A stretch of 64,000 nt of DNA from DASUHT01 sp038230835 (GTDB lineage: Bacteria; Actinomycetota; Thermoleophilia; Gaiellales; JAICJC01): assembly GCA_038230835.1 (NCBI GenBank), contig JBBRMM010000012.1:41502-105501 (forward strand), written 5' to 3'. The position numbers and the translations under genes are program-made. The notes beneath the pieces are model-generated. The model did no database searches. It had not been told where the DNA came from and saw only the letters and a list, made by a program, of their open reading frames with translations. This document shows, in pieces, positions 1 to 7,853 of this stretch (its first letter is position 1; each line of letters starts with the position of its first letter).

Positions 1-1
1 A

Positions 2-88
2 CTGCAACCGCTCTACCGCGAGCTCGGCCGGGCCACCCTGAGCCTGGTGTCGCCGGACGCCGCCGACGCTGTTCGGAGCGTGCTTTGA
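2..88 (+). CDS. C-terminal end of a DUF2520-like protein (partial)
   Basis: Only the last 28 codons are in the window. The frame ends at TGA 86-88 and has nearly all G or C at third positions, so it is coding rather than a shadow. The short tail resembles the end of the Rossmann/DUF2520 proteins that commonly precede panC in actinobacteria. The stop overlaps the TTG start of panC, which suggests translational coupling. The family call rests mainly on context and is tentative. Confidence 0.5.
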   Translation: MQPLYRELGRATLSLVSPDAADAVRSVL

Positions 89-801
89 CCGTAGGGCTGG
101 TGCCCACCATGGGCGCTCTGCACGCCGGCCACCGGGCGCTGCTGCGGGCGGCCCGTGCGGATTGCGACCGGGTGACGATGTCGCTGTTCGTGAACCCGAC
201 ACAGTTCAGCCCCGACGAGGACTTCGACCGCTATCCGCGCAGCGAGGAGGCAGATCGCGCGATCGCGGCCGAGGAGGGGGTCGACTTGATCTTCGCGCCG
301 ACGGTCGCCGAGATGTACCCGGCTGGGTTCGACACCACGGTGACGGTGGGCGACGTCGCCCACCGTTTCGAGGGGGAACGCCGGCCGGGTCACTTCGAAG
401 GGGTGGCCACGGTCGTCCTCAAGCTGCTGCACCTAACACGCCCGGATCTCGCCTACTTCGGTCAGAAGGACGCTCAGCAGTTGGCAGTGATCCGGCGCAT
501 GGTGGCCGATCTCGACCTCGCGGTCGAGATCCGTGCCGTGGAGACCGTGCGCGAGCCCGACGGCCTGGCGGTGTCGTCTCGGAACGTCTTCCTGTCTGCG
601 CCGGAGCGACGGCGAGCAGCATCCCTTCATCGCGCCCTTCTGGCCCGCGACGCGAACCTGATCGAGGGCGAGCCCGACTACCTCGCGGTCGTCGATCCGG
701 ACAGCTTCGTGGAGATCGCTCCGCGGCCGGGGACGCTCGTGGTCGGAGCCGCCCGGTTCGGGGCCACTCGACTGATCGATAACATCCGTGTCGGACCATG
801 A
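85..801 (+). CDS. panC: Pantoate--beta-alanine ligase
   Basis: Cytosolic enzyme that joins pantoate and beta-alanine with ATP to give pantothenate, the last step of vitamin B5 synthesis. Visible landmarks are the MGALHAGH nucleotide-binding motif at the extreme N-terminus, FVNPTQF, the QKDAQQL segment and SSRN. At 238 residues it is shorter than the usual ~280. About 20 residues normally preceding the VPTMG strand are absent if the TTG at 85 is the start. Roughly 20 more appear to be missing between the LHRALL helix and the EPDYLAVVD strand. The TTG start overlaps the upstream stop, and the stop overlaps the panB ATG (ATGA), so the genes are coupled. The family is certain; the exact start is less so. 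Confidence 0.93.
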   Translation: MTVGLVPTMGALHAGHRALLRAARADCDRVTMSLFVNPTQFSPDEDFDRYPRSEEADRAIAAEEGVDLIFAPTVAEMYPAGFDTTVTVGDVAHRFEGERRPGHFEGVATVVLKLLHLTRPDLAYFGQKDAQQLAVIRRMVADLDLAVEIRAVETVREPDGLAVSSRNVFLSAPERRRAASLHRALLARDANLIEGEPDYLAVVDPDSFVEIAPRPGTLVVGAARFGATRLIDNIRVGP

Positions 802-1685
802 GACTCGCACTGCCGGCGCTGACCGAGATGAAGATCCGTGGCGAGCCGATCGTGATGATCACGGCCTACGACCATCCCAGCGCGCTGATCGTCGACGCCG
901 CCGGGGTCGATCTGGTGCTGGTCGGCGACTCGGCCGCGAACACGGTGCTGGGCCACGATCCGGTGTCGACCGTGCGCGCCACGGTCGACGAGATGCTGAT
1001 CCTGACTCGCGCGGTGTCCCGCGGCTGTGAGCGTGCTCTGGTGATCGGTGACATGCCGTTCATGAGCTACCAGGTGTCCGACCAGGACGCGGTGCGAAAC
1101 GCCGGCCGCTTCGTCAAGGAGGCGGGCGCCGACGCCGTCAAGCTGGAGGGAGCCGGACAGTCGCTGGAGCGCGTGGCCGCGCTGGTGGGCGCCGGCATCC
1201 CGGTCATGGGGCACGTGGGACTGACGCCGCAGACGGCGACCATGCTCGGTGGGCACCGCGCCCAGGGTCGTCAATGGCACAAGGCGCGCGAGGTCTACGA
1301 CGACGCGCTCGCGCTGCAGGCGGCCGGCTGTTTCGCGATCGTGCTCGAGTGCGTACCGGCTCCGGTGGCCGCGGCCATCACCCGCCGCCTGACGATCCCG
1401 ACCATCGGCATCGGGGCGGGGGTCGACACCGACGGCCAGGTGCTGGTGCTGCACGACGCGCTCGGGATGCGCCCGGGAGCCGATCACGAGCCCAAGTTCG
1501 TCAAGCGCTTCGCGGAGGTCGGGGCGGCCATGAGCGCGGGCGTGGCCGCGTACGCCGCTCAGGTGCGTTTGCGAACCTATCCGGCGATCGAACACACCTA
1601 CGGGATGGCGCCGGAGGAGCAGTCCGCATTTGAGGCGGCGATCGGGATCGGGTCGCTCGAAGACAACATGCTGGCCGACTGGTAG
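798..1685 (+). CDS. panB: 3-methyl-2-oxobutanoate hydroxymethyltransferase
   Basis: Transfers a hydroxymethyl group from methylene-tetrahydrofolate to alpha-ketoisovalerate to give ketopantoate, the first committed step of pantothenate synthesis. The 295-residue protein has the full TIM-barrel family pattern: the KIRGEPIVMITAYD opening, VGDSAANTVLGH carrying a metal-ligand aspartate, KLEGA, GHVGLTPQ and the IGIGAGVDTDGQVLV strand. Its length is slightly above the usual 260-280. The ATG at 798 overlaps the panC stop, so panC and panB form one operon. Confidence 0.96.
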   Translation: MRLALPALTEMKIRGEPIVMITAYDHPSALIVDAAGVDLVLVGDSAANTVLGHDPVSTVRATVDEMLILTRAVSRGCERALVIGDMPFMSYQVSDQDAVRNAGRFVKEAGADAVKLEGAGQSLERVAALVGAGIPVMGHVGLTPQTATMLGGHRAQGRQWHKAREVYDDALALQAAGCFAIVLECVPAPVAAAITRRLTIPTIGIGAGVDTDGQVLVLHDALGMRPGADHEPKFVKRFAEVGAAMSAGVAAYAAQVRLRTYPAIEHTYGMAPEEQSAFEAAIGIGSLEDNMLADW

Positions 1686-1699
1686 AAGGAGACGCACCG

Positions 1700-2086
1700 A
1701 TGACGAGGTTCATGCACACCATGGTGAGGATCACCGACCCGCAGCGCAGCCGGGAGTTCTACGAGGCGCTCGGGTTTCAGGCTGGGCGCGAGGCGCCGAT
1801 CGTTCGCAACGGGGAGCTGGAGGCCACGAACTACTTCTTCGGCCTCCCGGGCCAGGACGGCGTGCTCGAGCTCACGCTCAACCACGACGGGCGAACCTAC
1901 GAGATGGGTACCGCCTACGGCCACATCGCTATCGGCGTGGACGACCTTGACGCGACGCTCGCGGAGTTGAAAGCGAAGGGCATCGAGCCCGAGCGCCCGC
2001 CGTACTCGATCAGCGAGGGTGGGTCGCGGCTGTGCTTCGTTCGGGATCCGGATCAGTACAGGGTGGAAATCATCGAGCGAAGGTGA
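1700..2086 (+). CDS. VOC-family lactoylglutathione lyase-like protein
   Basis: A 128-residue single-domain vicinal oxygen chelate protein resembling glyoxalase I (GloA), which isomerises hemithioacetals of methylglyoxal. The four expected metal-ligand positions are present: His6 near the start, Glu in GVLEL, His in YGHIAI, and Glu in the final YRVEII strand. An AGAAGGAGA ribosome site lies 10 bases before the ATG. Because actinobacteria usually lack glutathione, the thiol substrate may differ. The last 29 bases before the stop region recur at 2837-2865. Confidence 0.88.
   Translation: MTRFMHTMVRITDPQRSREFYEALGFQAGREAPIVRNGELEATNYFFGLPGQDGVLELTLNHDGRTYEMGTAYGHIAIGVDDLDATLAELKAKGIEPERPPYSISEGGSRLCFVRDPDQYRVEIIERR
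2051..2079 (+). repeat. Direct repeat, copy 1 (3' end of glyoxalase gene)
   Basis: This 29-base stretch encodes the DQYRVEIIER tail of the glyoxalase-like protein and occurs again without mismatch at 2837-2865. The copies bracket an oppositely oriented DUF1851 gene, so this could be the left boundary of an inserted segment. Confidence 0.85.
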
Positions 2087-2128
2087 ACCGCTGGAGCGCT
2101 TCGAAGCTCCAGCGCGGGTTCGCCTCCC

Positions 2129-2761
2129 TTACCCAAGCTCGATCCGCACTTCACCGATGGTTTGCCCGTGGGATATCGATCGTGTCCCATGCCTGAGCTG
2201 CGCCAGAATCGTCCAGTAGACGTCTGTGTCGATAGCCTCGAGGTTCTCGATCGAATCTGCCCCGCCCAGGAACAACGGAACGCGGTACCCAATACATTCG
2301 TGAGCACGTGGGGTCCTTCCACCGCTGCGAAGCCAGTCGGCATAGAAGCCAGCCGCCAGTGCAGCCTCTGGCTGTTCGACCAGTTCTTCGTTGTGGAAGG
2401 CTCGTAGCGTGGCTGGTATCTCGAGTCGCTCACCCGTGCCGGGTTCCAGGAGCATCACGAGGGGTTCGTCGTCGTTCTTGCGAGCCAGGTCGAGCGTAAA
2501 TCCTCTGCCAAGCCAATCGCAGCCGAACGGGAGGTACCGACCCGGCTCCGGGTAGTAGGCCTCGATCCGGGCGGCGGCGTAGTCGGAGTCCTTGGCATCG
2601 TGGATGCGATACAGCCCTCGCGCGAAGCTGAGACCGCCGAGCGTCGCCCGCAACGTCTCGAGATCGGTCGCCGCGGGACCATGACCAGTCGGCCGCCGCC
2701 CCTCGTCGATCGGGAAGGCGGCCAAGAACGCCGAGAAAGAGTTTGGGGCCGACGCTGCCAT
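2129..2761 (-). CDS. DUF1851 / Tdi1-type immunity-like protein
   Basis: A soluble protein of about 210 residues. Its C-terminal part (GYRVPLFLGG, then SIENLEAIDTDVYW and a final basic strand) matches the DUF1851 domain, found in type VI secretion immunity proteins such as Tdi1 and in many proteins of unknown role. The N-terminal half (FSAFLAAFP) fits the companion GAD-like region. No toxin gene is adjacent. Third codon positions contain more A/T than neighbouring genes, and 29-base direct repeats flank it, so acquisition by transfer is likely. The ATG at 2761 is preceded directly by an in-frame GTG. A specific immunity role is not established. Confidence 0.7.
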   Translation of the reverse strand: MAASAPNSFSAFLAAFPIDEGRRPTGHGPAATDLETLRATLGGLSFARGLYRIHDAKDSDYAAARIEAYYPEPGRYLPFGCDWLGRGFTLDLARKNDDEPLVMLLEPGTGERLEIPATLRAFHNEELVEQPEAALAAGFYADWLRSGGRTPRAHECIGYRVPLFLGGADSIENLEAIDTDVYWTILAQLRHGTRSISHGQTIGEVRIELG

Positions 2762-2836
2762 CACGCGATGCTAGCGGGGCGGCTCGTGGTGAGCCGACGG
2801 CGAGGACGACTGAGCAACAACCCCAACCACTACCTT

Positions 2837-2865
2837 GATCAGTACAGGGTGGAAATCATCGAGCG
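2837..2865 (+). repeat. Direct repeat, copy 2 (duplicated glyoxalase tail)
   Basis: Exact second copy of the 29 bases at 2051-2079. In the same reading frame it still encodes DQYRVEIIER followed closely by a stop, so it is a detached copy of a glyoxalase-gene end with no glyoxalase body upstream. It marks the right side of the DUF1851 segment. Confidence 0.85.
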
Positions 2866-2896
2866 GGGCTGACCCCGGCGGTCAAGGACACGTCGG

Positions 2897-3754
2897 TCAC
2901 CGATTGGCGACGAACGCGAATAGCCGACGCGGCTCGTCCAGGCCCTTCAGTTGATGGACGCCTCTGTCCTCGAACTCAAGGCCGGCGCCCATCGACAGCG
3001 CGCGGGTTGCCTCCGACGTGAGGATCTCGCCGGGGCCGGCAGCCGCCGCGATGCGGGCGACTTCATGTACGGAAATGCCACGGGCACCGTTCGAGCTGAG
3101 CTCTACTTCGCCAACGTGAACGCCGATCCGAACCGGCATCTCCTGCGTCCCTGCGGCTTCCTGGATTGCCGCGGCGCACTCCAACGCACGTGCCGCACCG
3201 TCGAATAGCGCGAACATCCCGTCGCCTGCCGTATCGATCTCTCGGCCCCGGAAGCGACCCAGCAGCATGCGCATCGACTCAAGATGGTGCGCCAGACGGT
3301 CGCGCCAGAGCGCGTCGCCGACCCTGGACGCCTCCGCGGTCGACCCCACGACATCGGTCATCAGCAAGCCTGCCAGGACCCGGTCGTGCAACCGCACTTT
3401 GAAGCCCGTCCACGCCTCGAGGCCCGACCAGTCGATCTCGACCAGCGGTTCGTCTGCCACAACGTATGCGTCGTGGCCGGGCGGAATATCGAACACGTCG
3501 TTCGGCCCCAGCTCGAACCGCGCGCCGTCCTTCAACTCCACGCCCATCCGGCCCGAGACCACCACACCGACATGACGGGCGGCGCACCACTCGCCGCCGA
3601 CGATCGGCCGGATGTTCGTTGACCACCGGAATCCAGGTGGCTGAACGACGCGACCGACAGTGTAGTCCCCGATCTTGACCACATGCTCGACCATCCCGTC
3701 AATCTCGAACGTCTCGTCGGGATCATCGAAGCTCTTCCGGTAGGAGCCAGCCAC
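2897..3754 (-). CDS. Cupin-linked class III adenylate/guanylate cyclase
   Basis: 285 residues with an N-terminal cupin-like barrel (about 25-115, including the PPGHDAYVV turn) and a C-terminal class III nucleotide cyclase domain (about 125-283). In the cyclase, Asp134 (MTDVVGST) and Asp178 (TAGDGMFALF) match the two metal-binding aspartates, and Arg234 matches the transition-state arginine. The usual asparagine of that motif is His230 (ISVHEVARI), a variant common in actinobacterial and rhizobial soluble cyclases. The cupin could be a small-molecule sensor that controls the cyclase; this is an inference. The GTG start lies six bases behind TAGGGT, consistent with a leaderless transcript. Confidence 0.87.
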   Translation of the reverse strand: MAGSYRKSFDDPDETFEIDGMVEHVVKIGDYTVGRVVQPPGFRWSTNIRPIVGGEWCAARHVGVVVSGRMGVELKDGARFELGPNDVFDIPPGHDAYVVADEPLVEIDWSGLEAWTGFKVRLHDRVLAGLLMTDVVGSTAEASRVGDALWRDRLAHHLESMRMLLGRFRGREIDTAGDGMFALFDGAARALECAAAIQEAAGTQEMPVRIGVHVGEVELSSNGARGISVHEVARIAAAAGPGEILTSEATRALSMGAGLEFEDRGVHQLKGLDEPRRLFAFVANR

Positions 3755-3806
3755 TCCGCGACCCTACACCCGGCGGTGTGGACATGCCTGATGGCGCCCG
3801 ACGTGG

Positions 3807-4943
3807 TCACGGAGTCAGCTCGTACGAATATCGCGTCAGAGTCTCGCTGCCGTCCTCGGTCACCAGCAGGAGATCCTCGAGGCGCACCTCACCGATACCG
3901 GGCACCCACAGCCCCGGCTCCATAGCGATCACGTCGCCGACCACCAGCTCTTCACGGCCGGTCTGGCCGAGTGCCGGATCCTCATGGAGGGCAAGGCCGA
4001 CGCCGTGCCCGAGCGAGAACTGAAAGCCCTCGTTCGGGTCGTCTCCCAGGCCGGTTCGCTGGGTGCGATGCCCGGCGGTCTCGAACACCTCGCAGACCAA
4101 GGCGTGCAACTCCCGCCCGGTGACCCCGGGTCGCACCGCCTCGCGAGCACGCTCGAGCGCCTGCCGCACGAGGCTCTCCAGTGTCCGCACGGGGTCGCTG
4201 ATCTCACCGACCACGAACGTCCGCGTCATGTCCCCCCAGCATCCTGTGAGCTCGTCCCGAGGCCAGAGGTCGATCACTATCGGCAGGTTCGCCGGCAGCG
4301 GGCCGGAGCCAGGATCGTGGCCGGTTCCCTGCCAGACCGACGCGACGATGACGTCCGGCGGTGCCGGCGCGCCGCTGCGCCGGCACGCGTCGCGCAGCGT
4401 GGTCCGAACCATCTCGGCGGTGAGGACCTCCGCGCCGAGCACGAGCCGGTCGCCGTCCGACACCGCCTGGCCCAATATCGCAGCGGCGGCGCTCATCCCG
4501 GCCTCCGCCGCGGTCTGCGCCCTGCGAATGCCCGCGAGCTCCGCCGCCGACTTCACCCGCCGCCTGGCCGCTATCGCCCGCTGATCCGGGCGCACGACGA
4601 TGCCGTCGGATCGGAGCCGGTCGGCGACCGCGACCGGCATCTCCGGGTCGGCGACCGCCTCGCGGATGCCAATCGCGGCCGCAGCACGCGACGCCAGCTC
4701 CAGGTCGATCTCGTGAACGCTCAGACCACTCTCGAGCAGCTCATGGAACCCGAGATCAGTAATGTCGTGAAGGACAGCGTCGGGCGCCGCCGCCGCGACC
4801 CGCTCACGTTCGAGGCTATTCACCATGACGTGCGTCCGGCCGCCGACCACGGCGAGCAGAAACGGGTCTCCGATCGAGACCGGGAGCTCGTGGCGCATGG
4901 CGGCCGAGCGCTCGGTATCCCCATGGAACAGGAAGTCGGTCAT
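3807..4943 (-). CDS. M24-family metallopeptidase (Xaa-Pro aminopeptidase-like)
   Basis: A 378-residue protein with the N-terminal creatinase-like domain and C-terminal pita-bread domain of the PepP/PepQ group, which remove residues preceding proline. The five metal ligands are visible in order: Asp in VIDLWP, Asp in WGDMTRT, His in LGHGVGL, Glu in AMEPGL and Glu in RLEDLLL. No signal peptide is seen, so it is cytosolic. The ATG at 4943 has TAGTTT nine bases upstream. Substrate preference cannot be read from the sequence. Confidence 0.9.
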   Translation of the reverse strand: MTDFLFHGDTERSAAMRHELPVSIGDPFLLAVVGGRTHVMVNSLERERVAAAAPDAVLHDITDLGFHELLESGLSVHEIDLELASRAAAAIGIREAVADPEMPVAVADRLRSDGIVVRPDQRAIAARRRVKSAAELAGIRRAQTAAEAGMSAAAAILGQAVSDGDRLVLGAEVLTAEMVRTTLRDACRRSGAPAPPDVIVASVWQGTGHDPGSGPLPANLPIVIDLWPRDELTGCWGDMTRTFVVGEISDPVRTLESLVRQALERAREAVRPGVTGRELHALVCEVFETAGHRTQRTGLGDDPNEGFQFSLGHGVGLALHEDPALGQTGREELVVGDVIAMEPGLWVPGIGEVRLEDLLLVTEDGSETLTRYSYELTP

Positions 4944-4984
4944 ACCCGGGTGAAACTACTGCTCCGCGCCGGCGGCCGCCACCG

Positions 4985-5446
4985 TCAGCGGATCCTGAGC
5001 TGCAGGAGCATCTCGTTGTCGAACACGATCACGCCGGTGCGCTCGAACCCGTACCGCTCGTAGAACGCGATCGGGCTGCCCTCGCCCTGCCCGGCGCTCG
5101 TGCTGAGCACAGCGACTCCCGGCCGCGCGCGAAAGTACTCGACGATCAGGTCGAGCGTCGCGGTGCCATATCCGCGCCGCTGGTGGCGATGGTCGATCAG
5201 CAACTTCCAGAGGTAGTGCGGGATGTAGCCTGGGCTGTCCGCGGCCACCTCGTCGCTGATCATGACAAACCCGACCGGCTGCTCCCCAGCGTAGACGGCC
5301 CAATAGATCGCTCGGCCGGCGGGCTGTTCGACCGCCTCGATCAGCGAGTCGACAACGTCGCTCACGTATCGCTCCTGGCCGGGCGCCAGCAGCAGCGCCT
5401 CGACGGCTCCGCGGTTTGCGTCGGTGATCGAACGCAATGAGACCAT
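4985..5446 (-). CDS. GNAT-family N-acetyltransferase
   Basis: A 153-residue single GNAT domain. The acetyl-CoA pyrophosphate loop is HRHQRRGYGTATLD, followed by the family's IAFYERYGFERTG strand-helix. The overall pattern, with WKLLIDHRHQRRGYG and SIEAVEQP-like helices, resembles the diamine/spermidine acetyltransferase subgroup, but the substrate is not certain. It is transcribed divergently from the LanC-like gene, and its start lies six bases behind TAGCGT, a leaderless arrangement. Confidence 0.85.
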   Translation of the reverse strand: MVSLRSITDANRGAVEALLLAPGQERYVSDVVDSLIEAVEQPAGRAIYWAVYAGEQPVGFVMISDEVAADSPGYIPHYLWKLLIDHRHQRRGYGTATLDLIVEYFRARPGVAVLSTSAGQGEGSPIAFYERYGFERTGVIVFDNEMLLQLRIR

Positions 5447-5474
5447 GCCGGGACGCTAGCGCGATACTGCACCC

Positions 5475-6653
5475 GTGCTGTTCACGCCAGAGCACCACGA
5501 GCCGATCGTCGAGGCGGCGTGGGACGAGCGCCGCGTGCGGGACTCGGTGGCTGCGATCGTCGCTGACGCCGTGGACGCGCAGCAGCCGGACGGCTTCTGG
5601 CCGGTGCACCCCGACGACGCCGACGAGGACGGCGCCTCGTACCGCACCGGGTTCTACATGGGCGCCGCCGGCCTCGTGTGGGCGCTGCATCAGCTCGGGC
5701 ACGACCTGACCGGCACGGCCGAGCGGTTGCACGAGCGCTATCTCGCGGAGCCGGACTGGCCGGGTGTCGTCCCGGGGTTTCTGATGGGCGAGGCCGGCAT
5801 CCTGTTCGCCGCCCATCAGCTCGCACCCGACGCCGCGGTCGCGGACGCGATCGAGCGCGCGGTGGTCGAAAACGCCGGCAACGAGTCGAACGAGCTCCTG
5901 TGGGGCACGCCCGGCACGATGCTCGTCGCACGGGCGATGCTGACCGCGACCGGTGACCGCCGCTGGGCGGACCGCTGGCTGGACAGCGCGGAACTGCTGT
6001 GGTCGCGCTGGCTGCCGTCGGACGAGCACGGCTTCCACCTGTGGACGCAACAGCTGTACGGCGACGTGGTGCAGTACGTCGGCCCCGGTCACGGACTCGC
6101 CGGAAACGTCCTCGCGCTCTCGCTGGACGCCGGATTGCTGGACGCGGAGCGCCACCGAGAGCTCGAGCGGCGCGCGGTGGCGGCCGCCACCGCGCTCGCA
6201 ATCCGCGACGGCGACCTCGCAAACTGGCCGCCCATCGTCGGCCAGCCGCTCGCCCATCGCGGGGTGATCAGAACGCAGTGGTGCCATGGCGCCCCGGGGA
6301 TGGTGACGTCGCTGGCGGGGATCGAGGTGGAGGACGCGGCCTTCGACGAGCTGCTCGTCGCCGGCGGCGAGCTCACGTGGCGTGCCGGCCCGCTGGTCAA
6401 GGGAGCAGGGCTGTGTCACGGCACCGCGGGCAACGGAGCCGCGTTCCTGGCGCTGTTTCGGCGACTCGGCGACGAGCGGTGGCTCGACCGCGCCCGGCTT
6501 TATGCGATGCACGCGCTTGCCCAGGTCGAAGCGGGCCGCGAGCGGCACGGCCGCGGGAGGTACTCGCTGTGGACGGGCGACATCGGCGCGGCCCTCTACG
6601 CCCTGCAGTGCATCGACGGGCGCGACGGCATCCCGTCCCTGCACTGGCTCTGA
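5475..6653 (+). CDS. LanC-like zinc cyclase-fold protein (orphan)
   Basis: A 392-residue protein of the lanthionine synthetase C-like superfamily, an alpha/alpha toroid with several GxxG repeats (GAAGLVWAL, GEAGILFA, GTPGTMLV, GPGHGLAGN). The zinc site is intact: Cys270-His271 in WCHGAPG and Cys314-His315 in LCHGTAGNG. LanC enzymes add cysteine thiols to dehydroamino acids in lanthipeptides. No dehydratase, precursor peptide or lantibiotic exporter is nearby, so it may act like the eukaryotic LanCL proteins on other targets. The GTG start at 5475 begins the first family-like segment. Confidence 0.85.
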   Translation: MLFTPEHHEPIVEAAWDERRVRDSVAAIVADAVDAQQPDGFWPVHPDDADEDGASYRTGFYMGAAGLVWALHQLGHDLTGTAERLHERYLAEPDWPGVVPGFLMGEAGILFAAHQLAPDAAVADAIERAVVENAGNESNELLWGTPGTMLVARAMLTATGDRRWADRWLDSAELLWSRWLPSDEHGFHLWTQQLYGDVVQYVGPGHGLAGNVLALSLDAGLLDAERHRELERRAVAAATALAIRDGDLANWPPIVGQPLAHRGVIRTQWCHGAPGMVTSLAGIEVEDAAFDELLVAGGELTWRAGPLVKGAGLCHGTAGNGAAFLALFRRLGDERWLDRARLYAMHALAQVEAGRERHGRGRYSLWTGDIGAALYALQCIDGRDGIPSLHWL

Positions 6654-6681
6654 GCCGTCGGCGGGCGCCGGAGTTGTGACC

Positions 6682-7188
6682 GTGCCGACCTGCAAGACTG
6701 CACGGGTGGACCAGGTTGACGTGCGTCCGCTGACCCCGGATGACTCCGCCGAGTGCGACGCGATCGTGGCGTCGCTTCCATACCACTCCGGCGACGCCGG
6801 GGGCCGCGCGGCGTGCGCGCGAGCCGTCCGCGAGAGCCCAGGATACGTTGCCTGCGAAGCAGAACGAGTGATCGGTTTCGTGACGTCGCAGTCGTGGTAC
6901 GGCGTCGCGGTGGAGATCACCTGGATGGCCGTCCACGCCGACCGGCGCCGACTCGGTGTCGGCCGCCGCCTGATTCGGCATCTGGTCGACAACGGCCCCC
7001 GCAATCTGCGGTACATGGTCGTGACCACGCTCTCGCAGGCGACTCCCGAGGTGGAGGACGGAGACACCTACGCGGGCACGCGCCGGTTCTACGAACGCGA
7101 AGGCTTCGAGCCGATCTGGGAACCGAAGGGCTGGTGGAACGACGAGAACCAGGCAGTGCTCATGCTGCGACGGCTGGACGCGCCGTGA
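6682..7188 (+). CDS. GNAT-family N-acetyltransferase
   Basis: About 168 residues. The acetyl-CoA motif is ADRRRLGVGRRLIRHL, followed by the C-terminal RRFYEREGFEPI element, both typical of GNAT enzymes. The start is ambiguous: GTG 6682 has GGAG eight bases upstream and is preferred, while GTG 6706 would give a protein opening with DQVDVRPLTPDD. The stop overlaps the GTG of the next gene (GTGA), so the two are probably co-translated. The substrate is unknown. Confidence 0.82.
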   Translation: MPTCKTARVDQVDVRPLTPDDSAECDAIVASLPYHSGDAGGRAACARAVRESPGYVACEAERVIGFVTSQSWYGVAVEITWMAVHADRRRLGVGRRLIRHLVDNGPRNLRYMVVTTLSQATPEVEDGDTYAGTRRFYEREGFEPIWEPKGWWNDENQAVLMLRRLDAP

Positions 7189-7817
7189 GTACCCGGTGGG
7201 CACGGGTCTGGTTCGGGTCGACGGCCGCCGCAGTGTGCGCGGGACTGGTGGTGCAGATCCTGGTGGTCGCGACGGCCGGCCAGTCGCGCTGGGCGTCCGT
7301 CCCGGCCCGGATCTTCAACGTCTTCTGCTACTTCACCATCCAGTCGAACGTGATCGTGGGCGTGACATGCCTGCTCCTCGCACTGCGGCTCGACCGCCGC
7401 ACGACGGTGTTCCGCGTCGCTCGGCTGATCGGACTCGTCGGCATTACGATCACCGGCATCGTCTACCACGTGGCGATAGCGCACTTGGTCGAGTTCGACA
7501 GTTGGGCGCTCGTCGCCGACCAGCTGACCCACACCGTCGTTCCGGTCGCGACAGTGGTCGGGTGGCTGGTGTTCGGGCCTCGAGGGCACACCTCGTGGCG
7601 GGTCGCGTGGTTTGTGCTGGCGTACCCGATCGCCTACGTAACATTCACGCTGATCCGAGGTCGAATCGTCACCTTCTACCCGTACCACTTCATCGACGTA
7701 ACCACACTCGGCTACGGCAAGGTTGCAGCCAACTCCGTCTGGATCGCGCTGCTCTTCCTCGCCTTCACAGCCGGCTACCACGTCCTCGACGAACGGTTGG
7801 GCCGAGCCGATACTTGA
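7185..7817 (+). CDS. Pr6Pr-family membrane protein
   Basis: A 210-residue integral membrane protein with about six hydrophobic segments. Family landmarks are the FCYFTIQSNVIV segment, the HxVVP segment (LTHTVVPVATVVGWLVFGPRG), FTLIRG and YPYHFIDV near the end. These belong to the Pr6Pr family, related to the FAR-17a/AIG1-like hydrolases. In AIG1/ADTRP proteins a Thr/His pair hydrolyses fatty-acid esters of hydroxy fatty acids; whether Pr6Pr proteins are active is not known. It overlaps the acetyltransferase stop by four bases. Confidence 0.85.
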   Translation: MSTRWARVWFGSTAAAVCAGLVVQILVVATAGQSRWASVPARIFNVFCYFTIQSNVIVGVTCLLLALRLDRRTTVFRVARLIGLVGITITGIVYHVAIAHLVEFDSWALVADQLTHTVVPVATVVGWLVFGPRGHTSWRVAWFVLAYPIAYVTFTLIRGRIVTFYPYHFIDVTTLGYGKVAANSVWIALLFLAFTAGYHVLDERLGRADT

Positions 7818-7842
7818 CCTCCGTAACCGGACAACCTAGACT
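7814..7842 (+). promoter_or_regulatory. Sigma-70-type promoter of the RTX gene
   Basis: TTGACC at 7814-7819 and TAGACT at 7837-7842 are separated by 17 bases. The ATG follows 11 bases later, so the transcript would have at most a few untranslated bases. Confidence 0.65.
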
Positions 7843-7853
7843 CACTTGCTGCA

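Noticed and set aside
2600..2872. Plus-strand open frame ending in the glyoxalase tail
   Set aside because: Only the last ten or so codons are glyoxalase-like (the 29-base repeat); the rest is antisense to the DUF1851 gene.
4956..7067. A 703-codon minus-strand open frame across the acetyltransferase and LanC-like genes
   Set aside because: It is a shadow frame: composition is antisense-like and the true genes on both strands here have clear family motifs.
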